From Eumeta japonica (taxonomy: Eukaryota; Arthropoda; Insecta; Lepidoptera; Psychidae): a stretch of 64,000 nt of DNA. Below are positions 50,901 through 59,110 of this stretch, one piece after another (position 1 is the stretch's first letter; every line of letters starts with the position of its first letter). The stretch lies in assembly GCA_005406025.1 (NCBI GenBank), contig BGZK01000137.1, positions 186,001 through 250,000 of the forward strand, read 5' to 3'. Position numbers and translations under genes: made by a program. Under the pieces are notes generated by a model. The model had not been told where the DNA came from and made no database searches. It saw only the letters and a list, made by a program, of their open reading frames with translations.

Positions 50901-53624
50901 ACCAGCACGTCAAGTATAAACTTTAGTATTACAACAAGTACTGTCAAAAAGGAAAACACTTATTCAGTTAACAAAAAATAAACATGTAGTCAACAATTTA
51001 CGGATACAAAGGGGTTGTATATTGAAAGCATTTTTATTTCACATGGCAATTAAAGTTATTCTAGAATTAATATTTTATGGAAATCAATGTATAAATATAT
51101 TAAATATATAAATTTTAGTCCAAATGGAATCAAAAATTACATTATTAAGTAGCTGTTTGTTTATGATTTTATGTATATTACTATTGACTATTTCTTAATT
51201 ATGCCCTTAATAATGCACATTACAGTTATTTACTTATAATTATTCTTTTTGTTCTTTCCGTAATTAATTTTGTAGCTAACCAGCAGTTATTACGAAATAT
51301 GAAATGCTTTTACAAGTGAATTATGAATCACTATAGATGTTGGCAACAATTCACAGAATACAAGAAAAAATGCTGCCTTTGAGTGCAGTGGTCGACTATG
51401 TGAAGCAAAGGTTGCAAATAGAGCTGCACCGCAATTCAGAGAGTAAGTTATTTAGTATTATTTGGATTACACATAAAAAAATAAAAAGTGAGATAAAGTT
51501 TCTGTAGTTGTGAGTACCATTGTAGTAAGTTTTGCCATGAGTAATGTCTCACAGATAAATATTGAACAAAAACGTACATTATGTTTATGTATGTCTTGAA
51601 TTTTTTTAAAATTCCCCTATCAAAGTTTTAATTACAAATTTGTATCGAATCAAAGGAAGAAGTTCATTGGACAAATTATGTGTTGCTATTAGCTAAACTC
51701 GCAACAAAGCTTTCAAATAATAGTCCATCACAATTTGCATTTTGTATGATTGTGCTTAGGGAATATACCAATATTACGTGACCCGTTCACGGGCAGGGAA
51801 AGGTTCTTCAAAATACCACGTTTGGTCACAGCACTAGGAGGCTTAGGCTTCGTCTCATAGTCGGAAAATTCTCAAGCTTTATCGAGATATATTCAAATTA
51901 TGGCGCGCAGCGTTCAGCGCTTTTTAAACTCACAAATGGCAACACTAACGTAAATATGCCGGCACGCCAGCTGATTTAAAACTGATAGTTTTTGTACTCA
52001 TTTGAAAGTGGTGTGATTATATGGTATTCTATTTGTACTAAAACGTAATATCTATTACAATGTTTTTACATAAGATTTTTCTCCTGATTATATTAACTTT
52101 TTGTTAGCAGAAAAATTATTTAAAATCATATTTATGAATTACTATGTGTAGACTGGAGGGAAGAGAGGGGATCTTGGCATATACTACAGTTGGTCACTGA
52201 GAGGGGGCAGGGGTTAAAAATTGTAAAATAAAGGGTCACGTAGTATAGATTTGTTCCCTTAGATTGCGCTATTTTATTTAATATAGTATTAAAATAAAAA
52301 TCTGTTTATTCCACCAGTACCTTCAGTCGTTGTAATAGTTATTTTATTTTTTATTATTCATACATTTAACATGTAAATTTGAATCCGCATTTTCAAAACC
52401 GGTCATTGTCCATATGTCCATCTTTAAATATTTCCTATCTACATCCTTAATTGGTCTCTGTTGAAAATTTATCGAAAGGTTCCTTTTTTTATCGTTTTTA
52501 AATGTGGAGCTTATATATTCTATTATTTTTATAGCACCAAACTATAGTAGGACGGCGAGCTGGTGTGAGACAGAGAGACCGACGATATCAGTCACTATAA
52601 TCGCCGATGAGAAATTGTCGAACAATATGCGCCGCCGCTATGAGACTCAGGTTTTAAACTTTTCTTATTCTTACACACAAAATGTACATTTATTTTATTT
52701 AAAAAAAAATATATATATCTACTGAAAGTTGTTATGGGATGCTCTTACATTTAAGTGGCATCTATTTGACGATGAGTATGCTCATCTATAACATATGTCT
52801 ACCATTTAAATATCGAAAATTATGACGCTAAATGACACTCATTAACTACGTATTTCACACGCTTAACACTAAATATGATGAAAAAAAAAACATTTACAAA
52901 CTATATATTTGACCATGATCAAATAAATGTACCTATGTAGGCGATAGGCGCCGCGTCGGCCTGTCTCTCGTCGCTGGGTGTGACGCGGCGCGCGTGCGTG
53001 CTGGCACTGGATTGCGAGGCGGCCTGCGTAAGGCAACTCGCCGCCGGCCTGGACGCGCCTCTCGCCGCGCACGACCTGCAGAGGGCATTCCGCACTGTAC
53101 ATGATGGGTGAGTTATGCGCATGCACATGTAATAAATAATATGCGCGAGTACACGTTTACTGGTCTCGATTTTTTACACATCAATTACTTTTTTAACGAG
53201 TTCTATTTCCAACTTTGTAATTAAATTCGCGTATTTTATTGATAATTATATAGATTTAAGATAATCACAAAACAACATCAAAAGATCTATTATACAATGT
53301 TTCTTATGTAATAATAAACTGATGATATTTAAATCGAAGGACTTTTGTTTTTTCTAACATGGTCAAAATTTAATGAATTTTGAATTTATCTGAAAACGCA
53401 CATTTTTGATATTACTAAATAGAATTTTAAAGTGAGCCCAAATTTGAAAAGTAAATTGCTTTGATAGTTCTTTTCCTCGTTACAGCTTTCCTCGCAAACG
53501 GAAGATCCTCTCCGAGGCTCTAGACGTTCTGACGTCCCTGGTCACCGCCAGGAGTTCGGCCGAGGAGCCGACCTTATTCGCGTTGTACTCCATCCCCGAA
53601 GCCGTATGTCGTTTAATAACGTGA
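12162..53624 (+). CDS. Gcn2: eIF2-alpha kinase GCN2 (EIF2AK4), complete, 26 exons
   Basis: Amino-acid starvation sensor: uncharged tRNA or stalled ribosomes activate the kinase, which phosphorylates eIF2-alpha and lowers translation (family knowledge). Exons: 12162-12215, 14105-14271, 19674-19809, 20849-20965, 22091-22227, 23828-23973, 24680-25196, 25587-25709, 26918-27044, 28817-28945, 29647-30047, 30227-30618, 34357-34403, 34719-34951, 35140-35404, 37776-37927, 39347-39480, 44002-44181, 45567-45790, 48150-48298, 49282-49450, 50655-50887, 51357-51442, 52535-52650, 52941-53107, 53486-53624. All introns are GT-AG and phases match throughout, giving 1579 residues, near the roughly 1600 typical of the family. 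The start is fixed by the in-frame TGA at 12153 and by the first residues ([18 protein letters not shown]) resembling known GCN2 N-termini. Exon 24 has a weak donor (GTTTTA) but restores frame. No frameshift or internal stop, so the gene looks functional. Exon borders are my reading, not transcript-supported. Confidence 0.95.
13451..13890. repeat. Dispersed repeat, copy in GCN2 intron 1
   Basis: Starts TTTTTAGGGTTCTGAACT and shares long stretches with 44308-44908, for example AAGCCGCTACTTAGTTCAG/AACCGCTACTTAGTTCAG and CCGAAAGTAGCAT. The right border is unclear. Confidence 0.6.
14393..14619. mobile_element. Small inverted-repeat element (MITE) in intron 2
   Basis: Arms of about 37 bp (AAAATTTAACACTCCTTTGA at the left and its near-complement at 14583-14619) enclose a 150-bp AT-rich core. 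No clear target duplication, so the superfamily is unknown. Confidence 0.65.
14760..18207 (-). mobile_element. Pogo-family DNA transposon, nearly full length
   Basis: Ends GGATGGGTGTACCAGTAACA (left) and GGGTGGGTGGTGCACCAGTG (right, reverse strand) form imperfect inverted repeats flanked by TA (14758-14759 and 18208-18209). The 3448-bp element lies antisense to GCN2 in intron 2. Subterminal copies of the CCAGTAACAAACC-like motif occur near 15000 and 17610-17640. Confidence 0.85.
15326..17552 (-). pseudogene. Pogo transposase pseudogene with C-terminal reader-like domain
   Basis: From ATG at 17552: a psq-like HTH ([20 protein letters not shown]), a CENP-B-type Tc5 HTH ([20 protein letters not shown]), and the DDE_1 core with [25 protein letters not shown] and [15 protein letters not shown] holding the three acidic residues. 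A glutamate-rich coiled region follows, then a lysine-rich acidic tract. The C-terminal block [19 protein letters not shown] resembles a small beta-barrel reader. There are six in-frame stops and one net frameshift between 17109 and 16798; all other parts share one frame, so it was a single protein of about 740 residues. It is now inactive. Confidence 0.88.
20204..20637. mobile_element. Terminal-inverted-repeat element of unknown superfamily, intron 3
   Basis: TTTTGACGTGACAACGTCTT at the left mirrors TTTTACGTGACAACGACTTT (reverse strand of 20619-20637). The interior is GC-rich at first (GAGAGAGAGGC and GCGCGCGCAG), then has two tandem copies of a 31-bp ATTCTTTGTATAAAT unit. No coding. Confidence 0.6.
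22091..27044 (+). CDS. Gcn2: GCN2 exons 5-9: linker and pseudokinase domain
   Basis: Residues 159-508. Exons 5-6 encode a lysine/glutamate-rich linker with a serine/asparagine stretch and a CTCH patch. Exon 7 (24680-25196) carries most of the pseudokinase. It keeps HRDIRLEN (HRD at 386-388), but the DFG position reads IGV (405-407), so metal binding should be lost, as expected for this regulatory domain. Exon 9 has the [18 protein letters not shown] block seen at the end of kinase folds. Introns 4-9 show no coding; intron 5 contains GC-richer sequence at about 22660-23035 that I cannot assign. Confidence 0.92.
22660..23035. other. Unassigned GC-richer insert in intron 5
   Basis: Clear jump in GC content against AT-rich intron, with GGGGCAATACCTCGCCCC and CCACGGCCGGCATTCATGGCC near 22680-22740. 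TGAACAACC recurs near both ends. Probably mobile, but no terminal repeat was proven. Confidence 0.35.
28817..35404 (+). CDS. Gcn2: GCN2 exons 10-15: active protein kinase domain
   Basis: Residues 509-997. The glycine loop GKGAFGDV is at 542-549 and the catalytic lysine in FYAIKRIKL at 564. HRDLKPVN has Asp781 and the DFG motif has Asp799. The activation segment [14 protein letters not shown] has threonines 829 and 834, matching the autophosphorylated pair of yeast and mammalian GCN2. Between the N-lobe strands lies a long insert (about 590-725) with a run of Ser, Asp and Glu around 668-680, typical of eIF2-alpha kinases. Exon 13 is only 47 nt. Exon 15 ends the kinase ([12 protein letters not shown]) and opens the HisRS-like domain. 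Intron 12 (30619-34356) is packed with decayed repeats. Confidence 0.95.
29283..29420. repeat. Dispersed repeat in intron 10
   Basis: Shares GCCGCTC(T/G)GAAT, GAATGATG(T/C)AATG and a CTCCCGAC/CTCCCCGAC block with 30970-31070 in intron 12. Class unknown. Confidence 0.45.
30970..32750. repeat. Cluster of decayed interspersed repeats in intron 12
   Basis: Contains a second copy of the 29283 repeat, ACTAGCTGGCCCGATAGAC at 31548 (a phrase typical of insect RTE/SINE-like repeats), a hexamer tract at about 31665-31800, GCAGCTTCGCCCGCATGGAC at 31919, and a tail with AATCGGTTCAGCTGTTG and ATAGACAGACACATGG at 32570-32625. No intact coding. Confidence 0.5.
33435..33610 (+). repeat. Degenerate hexamer dispersed repeat, copy in intron 12
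   Basis: Units such as GGTCTC, GTTTTC, GATTCT, GATCTT and GGTTCT. Preceded by a pyrimidine-rich TTTTTCTTCTTTTTTATCAA, as at 37070 where TTTTTATAATGATCAATC occurs. Confidence 0.6.
35596..36907 (+). mobile_element. Mariner-type element in GCN2 intron 15, clean ends
   Basis: Inverted repeats of 28 bp: CAGGTGTCTGGTGGCAAATT at the left and CAGGGTATCTGGTGGCAGAT on the reverse strand at the right. TA target duplications are at 35594-35595 and 36908-36909. Length 1312 bp, normal for mariner. Same strand as GCN2. Confidence 0.93.
35655..36806 (+). pseudogene. Mariner-type (DUF4817, rosa-like) transposase pseudogene
   Basis: N-terminal helix-turn-helix ([20 protein letters not shown]) resembles the DUF4817 domain; a second HTH is [16 protein letters not shown]. 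The catalytic Asp positions lie in [21 protein letters not shown] and [11 protein letters not shown], so all three acids survive. It is broken by a frameshift near 36370, a TAG just before DGATAHTAR, and loss of one T in the T-run at 36603-36610. It could be a fairly recent insertion. Confidence 0.88.
37085..37180 (+). repeat. Degenerate hexamer dispersed repeat, copy in intron 15
   Basis: Units CTCGTT, CTTTCT, GATCTC, GATTGT and GAGGTC, preceded by the shared TTTTTATAATGATCAAT phrase. Followed by a (TA)n/(TG)n microsatellite at 37216-37290. Confidence 0.5.
37776..50887 (+). CDS. Gcn2: GCN2 exons 16-22: histidyl-tRNA synthetase-like domain
   Basis: Residues 998-1410; the domain starts in exon 15 at [16 protein letters not shown]. 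Recognisable blocks are [13 protein letters not shown], the [12 protein letters not shown] segment, [14 protein letters not shown], and the late [14 protein letters not shown] block spanning exons 20/21. The family uses this catalytically dead synthetase fold to sense uncharged tRNA. Exon 22 (50655-50887) is strikingly GC-rich against AT-rich introns. Introns 15 and 17 carry mariner-type elements with intact ends. Intron 19 (45791-48149) carries a LINE-like fragment and a probable Helitron end. Confidence 0.93.
40203..40435. repeat. LINE-like fragment in intron 17
   Basis: ATTTGTCTGCATAAGGTTTT and GATGGACAAACCACTTTAAG match the style of a common lepidopteran non-LTR fragment. A related copy is at 46826-47110 (ATTTGGTCTGCATAGGATCG). 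Confidence 0.45.
41422..43339 (+). pseudogene. DUF4817 mariner-type transposase pseudogene, interrupted
   Basis: Starts with the [23 protein letters not shown]. After the insertion it resumes with [20 protein letters not shown], then [18 protein letters not shown] (first Asp), [11 protein letters not shown] (second acid changed to Glu) and [17 protein letters not shown] (third Asp changed to His). At least three stops. Two lost catalytic residues make it older than the intron 15 copy. Confidence 0.85.
41700..42530. other. Foreign insert inside the intron 17 mariner
   Basis: GC-richer than its host. The flanking transposase pieces fit together across it. Open stretches have no recognisable domain and no terminal repeat or long repeat was proven. 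Borders are approximate. Confidence 0.45.
44308..44908. repeat. Lepidopteran-type interspersed repeat in intron 18
   Basis: Starts TTTAGGGTTCCGAATTACG and ends CGGAACCCTATAGTGCGCAT then TAGCCGGTTTTTTTTT, the reverse of the 863-1238 layout. The GTCCGTCCGTACGTATGTCA block is typical. It matches 13451-13890 over about 400 bases. Confidence 0.6.
45111..45151. repeat. Perfect 16-bp hairpin in intron 18
   Basis: ATCATCTCTTTCAAAA at 45111-45126 and its exact complement at 45136-45151, separated by 9 bases (CAGTTGTCA). Confidence 0.85.
46305..46385 (+). repeat. Degenerate hexamer dispersed repeat, copy in intron 19
   Basis: GCCGTTAATTCTCCGACCCTG resembles GCCGTTAACTTCGATCCTGG at 31662, followed by TTCTCATTCC/TTCTGATCAT units. 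Shorter and more decayed than the others. Confidence 0.45.
46826..47110. repeat. LINE-like fragment in intron 19
   Basis: GTGGTAGGCAGAGACCATAT then ACGATCTTTTCATATCTTTC matches a widespread lepidopteran repeat phrase. Related to 40203-40435. Confidence 0.45.
47540..47866 (+). mobile_element. Probable non-autonomous Helitron 3' part, intron 19
   Basis: The end GGCAGGACGTCTGCCGGGTT then CGCTAC forms a short hairpin followed by a near-CTAG terminus. It closely parallels the Helitron end at 55777 (ACAGGACAACGTCTGTCGGATCTGCTAT, read in two parts on the minus strand). The start is guessed from GC-rich sequence near GGTGGCGCTGACGTCGG. Confidence 0.45.
51357..53624 (+). CDS. Gcn2: GCN2 exons 23-26: end of HisRS-like region and C-terminal domain
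   Basis: Residues 1411-1579. The C-terminal domain mediates dimerisation and ribosome or kinase-domain contacts in GCN2 (family knowledge); it is the least conserved part, so assignment rests on continuous frame plus position. Exon 23 must use the acceptor at 51355-51356, because the earlier AG at 51334 leads to a stop. Exon 25 (52941-53107) is very GC-rich. The protein ends [14 protein letters not shown], with TGA at 53622-53624. Confidence 0.85.
51759..52258. mobile_element. Harbinger-like MITE in intron 23
   Basis: Ends GGGAATATACCAATATTACG and GGGAACAAATCTATACTACG (reverse strand) both run on into TGACCC. A TTA duplication flanks them (51756-51758 and 52259-52261). 500 bp, no coding. The TTA target suggests PIF/Harbinger, but the ends differ from those of the 4840-6295 element. 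Confidence 0.75.
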
Positions 53625-55776
53625 TATATAGTGTAAGTTTTTATATATATTAACATTCACAAAGTATAAAAGATCTGAAAATTTCCTGTTTCTATTTGTA
53701 TATAATAACAAATGTTTAAGACCTATGGTATGCAGATTTTTGTAAAAAAAAGTTTAAGGTAAAACAATGTCTTGTGTCATTGTTTATTAATGAACTGTTT
53801 CCCTAATATTTTAATGTATACTAAATATGTTAAAATAATGCTCAAACTTAAAGAACTTGAGCATTTTAAAAATGATATATTAAAATATATTTTCTGTGTT
53901 ACGTAGTATGAAGTTTATATCTATATCTATATTATATTTTTGTAAAATGCAGTATATTTTCTTGAGATGAATTTGCCCTTTACAATTTCAATGATGTATA
54001 TTTATGCAACTTTAAAGTGCCGTTAATTGTATGAAACAATTGATAAAAAGGTAAAGTATTGATTTTTCAATTGAAACGTTTCAATGAATGTCGTGATAAA
54101 ACTTTTTATGCTGTTGTATAGGTTCATAAAACTCGTATGATTTTGTCAAATTCGTTTAAAAGTAACTAATTTTAAATAAGTTTTAATAATATTTCAAATG
54201 CTTCCAAGTGTTTACAAGATTAATCCAAAACATTGTATAACTCCAAGTGTTTCTTAGAATATTTGATATCAAAACATCTAGAGGATAGCGATGCCCCCAC
54301 CAAGTTGAACATAAGTAAACAAACAAAAGCGCAGCTAAAAAAAAAAAACAATAAAAAAGCAATCCCACAACCTTTTGCAATGGAAGGATTGTGTTGCCAG
54401 ACTTGCATTTTTGTATGTTTTGTTTCAATGGGGTATATTACATATTAATTTATACACGGTTATCTCGAAAATGACCCTAACGATTTCACTGTCAATTTGT
54501 ACTTTAATAAAGTTCTGCTTTTCAAATTTATCCATGTAGGTATCTTCCTTTGGAAAAATGAGATATTTTTTTCTCTACATTGCTTTACTCAGCTTAATTC
54601 TGTTGAATTTTAAGGTAATTGCATTATTGGTTTCTAAAAACAAATGGCACTACGTAAAATACATTACTGATAACTTTAAGTAAATTAAATATGTAAATGT
54701 GTCTAAATATATTTATTATTGAAAATGAGTAATTGTTCCCGTGAGAAATTATCATATTCCCATGCCAAACTCAGAAGTCGACAAGTAAAGTCCGATTGTC
54801 CAGACACAGATTTTTAATGATACAATGGAAGTAACATGACATAAGAATAGACAGAAAGAGAAACAGACGGGGATTGTAAATAATATGGATATATTTAACA
54901 ATTCATGATCATTTTCTTATATCAAAATGGCAATTATATTTTAAAAGAACTATGTCAATGTTGTTTGTATATGAGACCTGTGTGGCTATGGTATTGGAGG
55001 AGCTGATAAGTAGCAAGAGACAGTGGACTTGTCTTTCGATTCGATTTTCACCACATTTGGGGATCCTCTTAAGGAAGTATCTTTATTATTTTCTTTTGTA
55101 TTTGACATTTGGTTGAACACCAAAAAAAGAATATCACTCTCCTTATAGTCATAGTCGGGTTTATAAAAATGTAATTGTTTTATGAATTCTAAGACTGGAG
55201 CACAACTTTTTGAATACTAATTTTGATTTTCTATTTGAATTGGCACCTTTTTCAGTCAGAAGGTAATCATCCTGAGTTTGCATTTAAAGTATTATTCATA
55301 GACCTGATGATGTTGATAGTTTTGCTTCTGTGGGAAGCATCTCAATTGATTCGTCCTAGATGTCAGTGCTTCCGTGTTTGGTAAGCTTACTTTTTTAAAT
55401 TGCCCAAGTAACATGGTGGCTATGGCCCTTAGGCATCTATCTCATTCCTAATTTTGAGATTCATTCCATTTCAGTACCATTCTTCCCTTTTGCTCTTTAG
55501 ATAGTAGGGTTACATTTATTTGCATCCATTTTATTTGTATTGTTTTGGTTTTCTTTATTTATATCATATTACTTCATTAATTTTACATCTAACAATAATA
55601 TTATTTTGGAAATTGAATGTCCATTCACTTGGACACTTGGTCTTCAGTGTAGTTTAACATACAATTTTCAGTTACTTCCAAATTTTTAATTCTTACTCGA
55701 TAATAATTATATAAAAAGCTTAATAATGTTGGTTTAAACTTTCTAATGAAATACAATTAATACCTTATATTCTTTA
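53625..55776. other. 3' flank of GCN2, no gene recognised
   Basis: AT-rich; includes the presumed GCN2 3' UTR. No exon-like pair of splice sites with coding between them was convincing, and open frames near 54183-54448 are low-complexity. Confidence 0.5.
53879..53884 (+). terminator. Candidate poly(A) signal ATTAAA for GCN2
   Basis: ATTAAA lies 255 bases after the stop codon. The first canonical AATAAA I see is at 54506-54511, giving an alternative longer 3' UTR. Which is used cannot be told from sequence. Confidence 0.25.
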
Positions 55777-57088
55777 ATAGCAGATCCGACAGACGTTGTC
55801 CTGTTCACACGTTTTGAATACAAAATGTTTCAAACTTTTTTTAAATAAGCTGTAACAATGGACCATTTTGATGAAAATTTTTATTAATAACATATTACAA
55901 TTTACGACTAATCGATAGCGCGTGAGTATGTGTACACTGTAAGTGAAGATAAAAGTTGAGGCTGTGTTAAATAAAAATTCAAACTTGTTTTAATTAAAGG
56001 TGAAAAAGTTGAAACTCAAACTACTTTTTTTAATGTACAAAAATAATATTTTTGGTTAATCTCTGAGGGGTATAAACAAACAAATTCGATGGTTTTCCAA
56101 CCCTGGAACGCACAACATTTAATTGACCTTGAGAAAAGCACGGATTTTCTAAATCTATACCACAAATCGTCATTGTTTGACCTTGTGACTTATTAATAGT
56201 CATAATAAATACCAAGCGAATTGGAAATTATAAATATTTGAATGGCTTAGGTGAATCTGAAGGAATCATTGGGATCTGTGGTAGAAGTACAACTTCACTT
56301 TGAAATTTCCCACTCAAAATAGTGGCTTCAAGAATGTTGCCTATGATTTTATTTATGACCAATCGCGTGCCATTACACAATTTCGGCGCATTCAAATTTC
56401 GAAGCAAAGTTACAGGTGAGCCAATCTTCAATCATAAGTTATGTGGTGGCATTCCAGGTAAATCTAGTGAATTTTGAAAACTCTAGGATAGTTGACAACT
56501 TAATCAGTATCAACAACAGTGTCAATCGATTTGAATGCAATTTCACTACCAGGCAATGACTGTTGTATTTTGAAATTGATGACGTCAACATCTTAATTTT
56601 TTTCGGCTAAAATAGCTCGCTCACGTAGCCATGCATGGTTAGTATAATTATGTCGTAAATCTGGAAAGATATCTTTTATTAACTCATCTTTGGTAGCGAC
56701 CATGTTTCTAAAATTTTCTGGCAGTCGAATACATTGTGTGTCTTCATACAATCGAATTTTACCACTGCTAATGTCTAGCAATTGTTCAGAGAATCCCGAC
56801 GCTAATGGACCATTTTGAAGTTGTACACGCATATTGATGGTAAGACATAATTTACTGACGCATCGCCATAGATAAGATTCTTTCGAACATACGCTTATTT
56901 CGTCCGCGTATGTTGCACGTGAAATGACAGGTAAAGTTTGTCTGAAATCACCAGATAACACCAATAGAGCACCTCCGGAAAGCCTAGTATTATTTTTGAT
57001 ATCTTTCAGGAACCTATCGACAGCTTCAAGCGAATGTTTGTGGGCCATTGTACATTCATCCCAGATTGTTATAGTATTCACGATTTTG
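55777..57088 (-). mobile_element. Helitron, 3' portion, cut by the jockey insertion
   Basis: Read on the minus strand, it ends GACAACGTCTGTCGGATCTG then CTAT: the stem-loop plus CTRR-like end of Helitrons, with CTAT a likely decayed CTAG. Upstream lies Pif1-like helicase coding. The sequence stops at about 57088-57100, where jockey sequence begins; the rest of the Helitron would be beyond the window. Confidence 0.82.
56030..57088 (-). pseudogene. Helitron Rep/helicase, C-terminal (Pif1-like) half
   Basis: Minus strand. Motif II region ITIWDECTMAHKHSLEAVDR, motif III LVLSGDFRQTLPVI, then MRVQLQN, LPENFRNMV, LRNLNAPKLCNGTRL and the late motif [10 protein letters not shown] followed by FVYTPQRL. 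Stops after AEKN and after VVDTD, plus a frameshift near 56450. The N-terminal Rep nuclease and helicase motif I are outside this piece. Confidence 0.9.
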
Positions 57089-57477
57089 GGTGCAGGGTTC
57101 GTTTGACGTCAAGGCGGTGCACTAGTGAAAACGCTATACACGGGAGGCGGCGAGAGCGGGCGGCACTGGTTCGGCACTGGATGTTTACTGTTCGGGCGGC
57201 GGTTTGCGACTGACCCAATGCGGAAAAACCCCTTCCTCCAAAGAAACATAAAAACGGCTTTGCCGTTATCCCGTACGTTTTGACGTCTTCGTCGAAAGCG
57301 GCCGGCAACATAGAGATGCTGACGGCGCGCGACTGCCCTATCTGTGCTTAGTGATCAGCACCTCGGCATAGGATTTCGCGAGAAAATTTTCAGCTCGAAC
57401 TGAAAACTTTGGATGCCGGAAGCGTGGGAATGCTCCGGTTAGATGACCCTTTAATGTTGGGAGGTGGGGGATACCTA

Positions 57478-59110
57478 TTAGTCTAGTTGCACATTTTTTA
57501 CGTCTGCGAGCTTTTCGACTTCTGAAGTGAGGGCGTCCGGCGGATCTGATAGAATATTCCGTGGCCTTCTTAAAAAGTGGTGTGCCGGCGGCGGCTCATA
57601 AGTAGCGGCCGACATTATGAGTGGGTTGGGGTGGTTTTGTGCCATATCGAAAAAGCGCTTTGAAGCGTCTTTCATGAATTTATTGATAGTAGGGAGCTCT
57701 AAGTCTCCGTGAAGTACCGAATTTTTGACGCACCAGTGGGCGTCCGTCGCTTGTCTACAGAACTTATTTTGAATTTTCTGTAGTTTTTTGATTATATTAG
57801 GCGCGGCACGAGCGAAGACTGGACATGTATTCGTCATTACCGGCCTGATACACATTAAGTACAAAGTGCGCTTATTGCGCAATGACATTTTACTTTTTCT
57901 ACCGATCTTGCCGAACTGGCGTGATTGGTAGAATTTTGTTAGCTTACTAACACGCGCGACATGATCTCGAAAGTGTAGATGTTTGTCGAGCGTTACTCCT
58001 AAATATTTATAATTGTGTTGCCGCGGAATTTGAGCATTATCAATGCGGAGTGTGGGGGCGTTGTATGGGACAGTAAACTTTTTCTTATGTTTGCTATAAT
58101 TAAATCGTATAGCTGCTGATTTCTCCGGATTTACTTTACACTTAATACGCCAGAGTCGAAGCCATCTTATCAACTCGTCGATGGCCCTCCGTAATCGCGG
58201 TGTGGTGTCTCGAAAATTACTGCCGCGTAAGTAAAGTGCAGTGTCGTCCGCGAACAACGCGAGTTGGACGCCATTCGACGGTCGCGGGATATCATTGACG
58301 TACGCTGAGTACAGTAGATGGGATAGGGTGGAGCCTTGAGGTACTCCCGCTTTTAGTGTTCTTTTTGTAGAGTATAGAGTATGCGTTTTCGTGGCGGAAC
58401 GTAAAATTTCGATTGGTGAGATAATTTTGTATGATAAGTACAAGACGATCTGGAAGCTCTAGTGTGTAGAGTTTGTGAATTAAACCTGCGTGCCATACCC
58501 TGTCGCAGGCCTTCGCTACATCGAAAAATACCGCCACTGTTTTTCGCTTCTTTTTGAAGCCGTCCGATATGTGCTCGACTAATCGATGGACTTGCTGGGG
58601 ACATGAGTGATTCGGTCGAAAGCCAAACTGTTCGTTAATAATGAGGCCTTTTCCAATGAGATGCTCACTTAAGCGGGTTTTGATCGTTTTTTCGAATAAT
58701 TTTCCTAATCCGCTTAAGAGACTGATGGGGCGATAACTAGCGGGGAGGTCGCGTAGTTTCCCCGGTTTTAGTAAGCCGATAACGACTGCTTCCTTCCATA
58801 TTGGAGGAAAATAACAATTTTAAAGCACGCGTTAAAAATTGCGACCAAAAGTGCCATTAATGGCAGAGAAATGCATTTTAATGCTTTATTGCTAATGCCA
58901 TCGAGGCCCGGAGCCTTTTTAGTTTTTAGTGCTTTAATGTGTTTTTGTATTTCGTCTACGGAGACGGGGGCAAGGTCGTCTTTCGGTTAGAGGGAGATTT
59001 TCATACGAACTTCCTCCTCGATCCTGTGTGTGTGCTGCGTCGTGTATTGAGTTATTAGAACATTGCTGTTCTACACTGTCTGCTAGACATTCAGCTTTTT
59101 CCCAGTCGTC
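57478..59110 (-). pseudogene. Jockey ORF2, reverse transcriptase only, endonuclease missing
   Basis: Minus strand. KAECLADSVEQQCSNNS is the region just before RT and sits directly against the gag end, so the apurinic endonuclease is absent. Then KKAPGLDGISNKAL, SYRPISLLSGLGKLFEK, FDVAKACDRVWHAGLIHKLY, GVPQGSTLSHLLYSAYVNDI and LALFADDTALYL with the FADD catalytic pair. The C-terminal thumb and the YKYLGVTLDKHLHF block follow to the stop at 57478. At least three frameshifts (near 59030, 58818 and 58395). Confidence 0.9.

Noticed and set aside
50606..50959. Open frames on both strands over GCN2 exon 22
   Set aside because: They are shadows of a GC-rich exon; only the + frame joins neighbours in phase and matches GCN2.
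51335..51356. Earlier acceptor for GCN2 exon 23 (AG at 51334)
   Set aside because: In the required phase it reaches a TGA after about 16 codons; the acceptor ending at 51356 keeps frame.
52869..53128. Minus-strand arginine/alanine-rich frames
   Set aside because: Antisense shadow of GC-rich exon 25.
54183..54448. Overlapping frames on both strands downstream of GCN2
   Set aside because: Low complexity with poly-A/poly-T runs and no splice or domain support.
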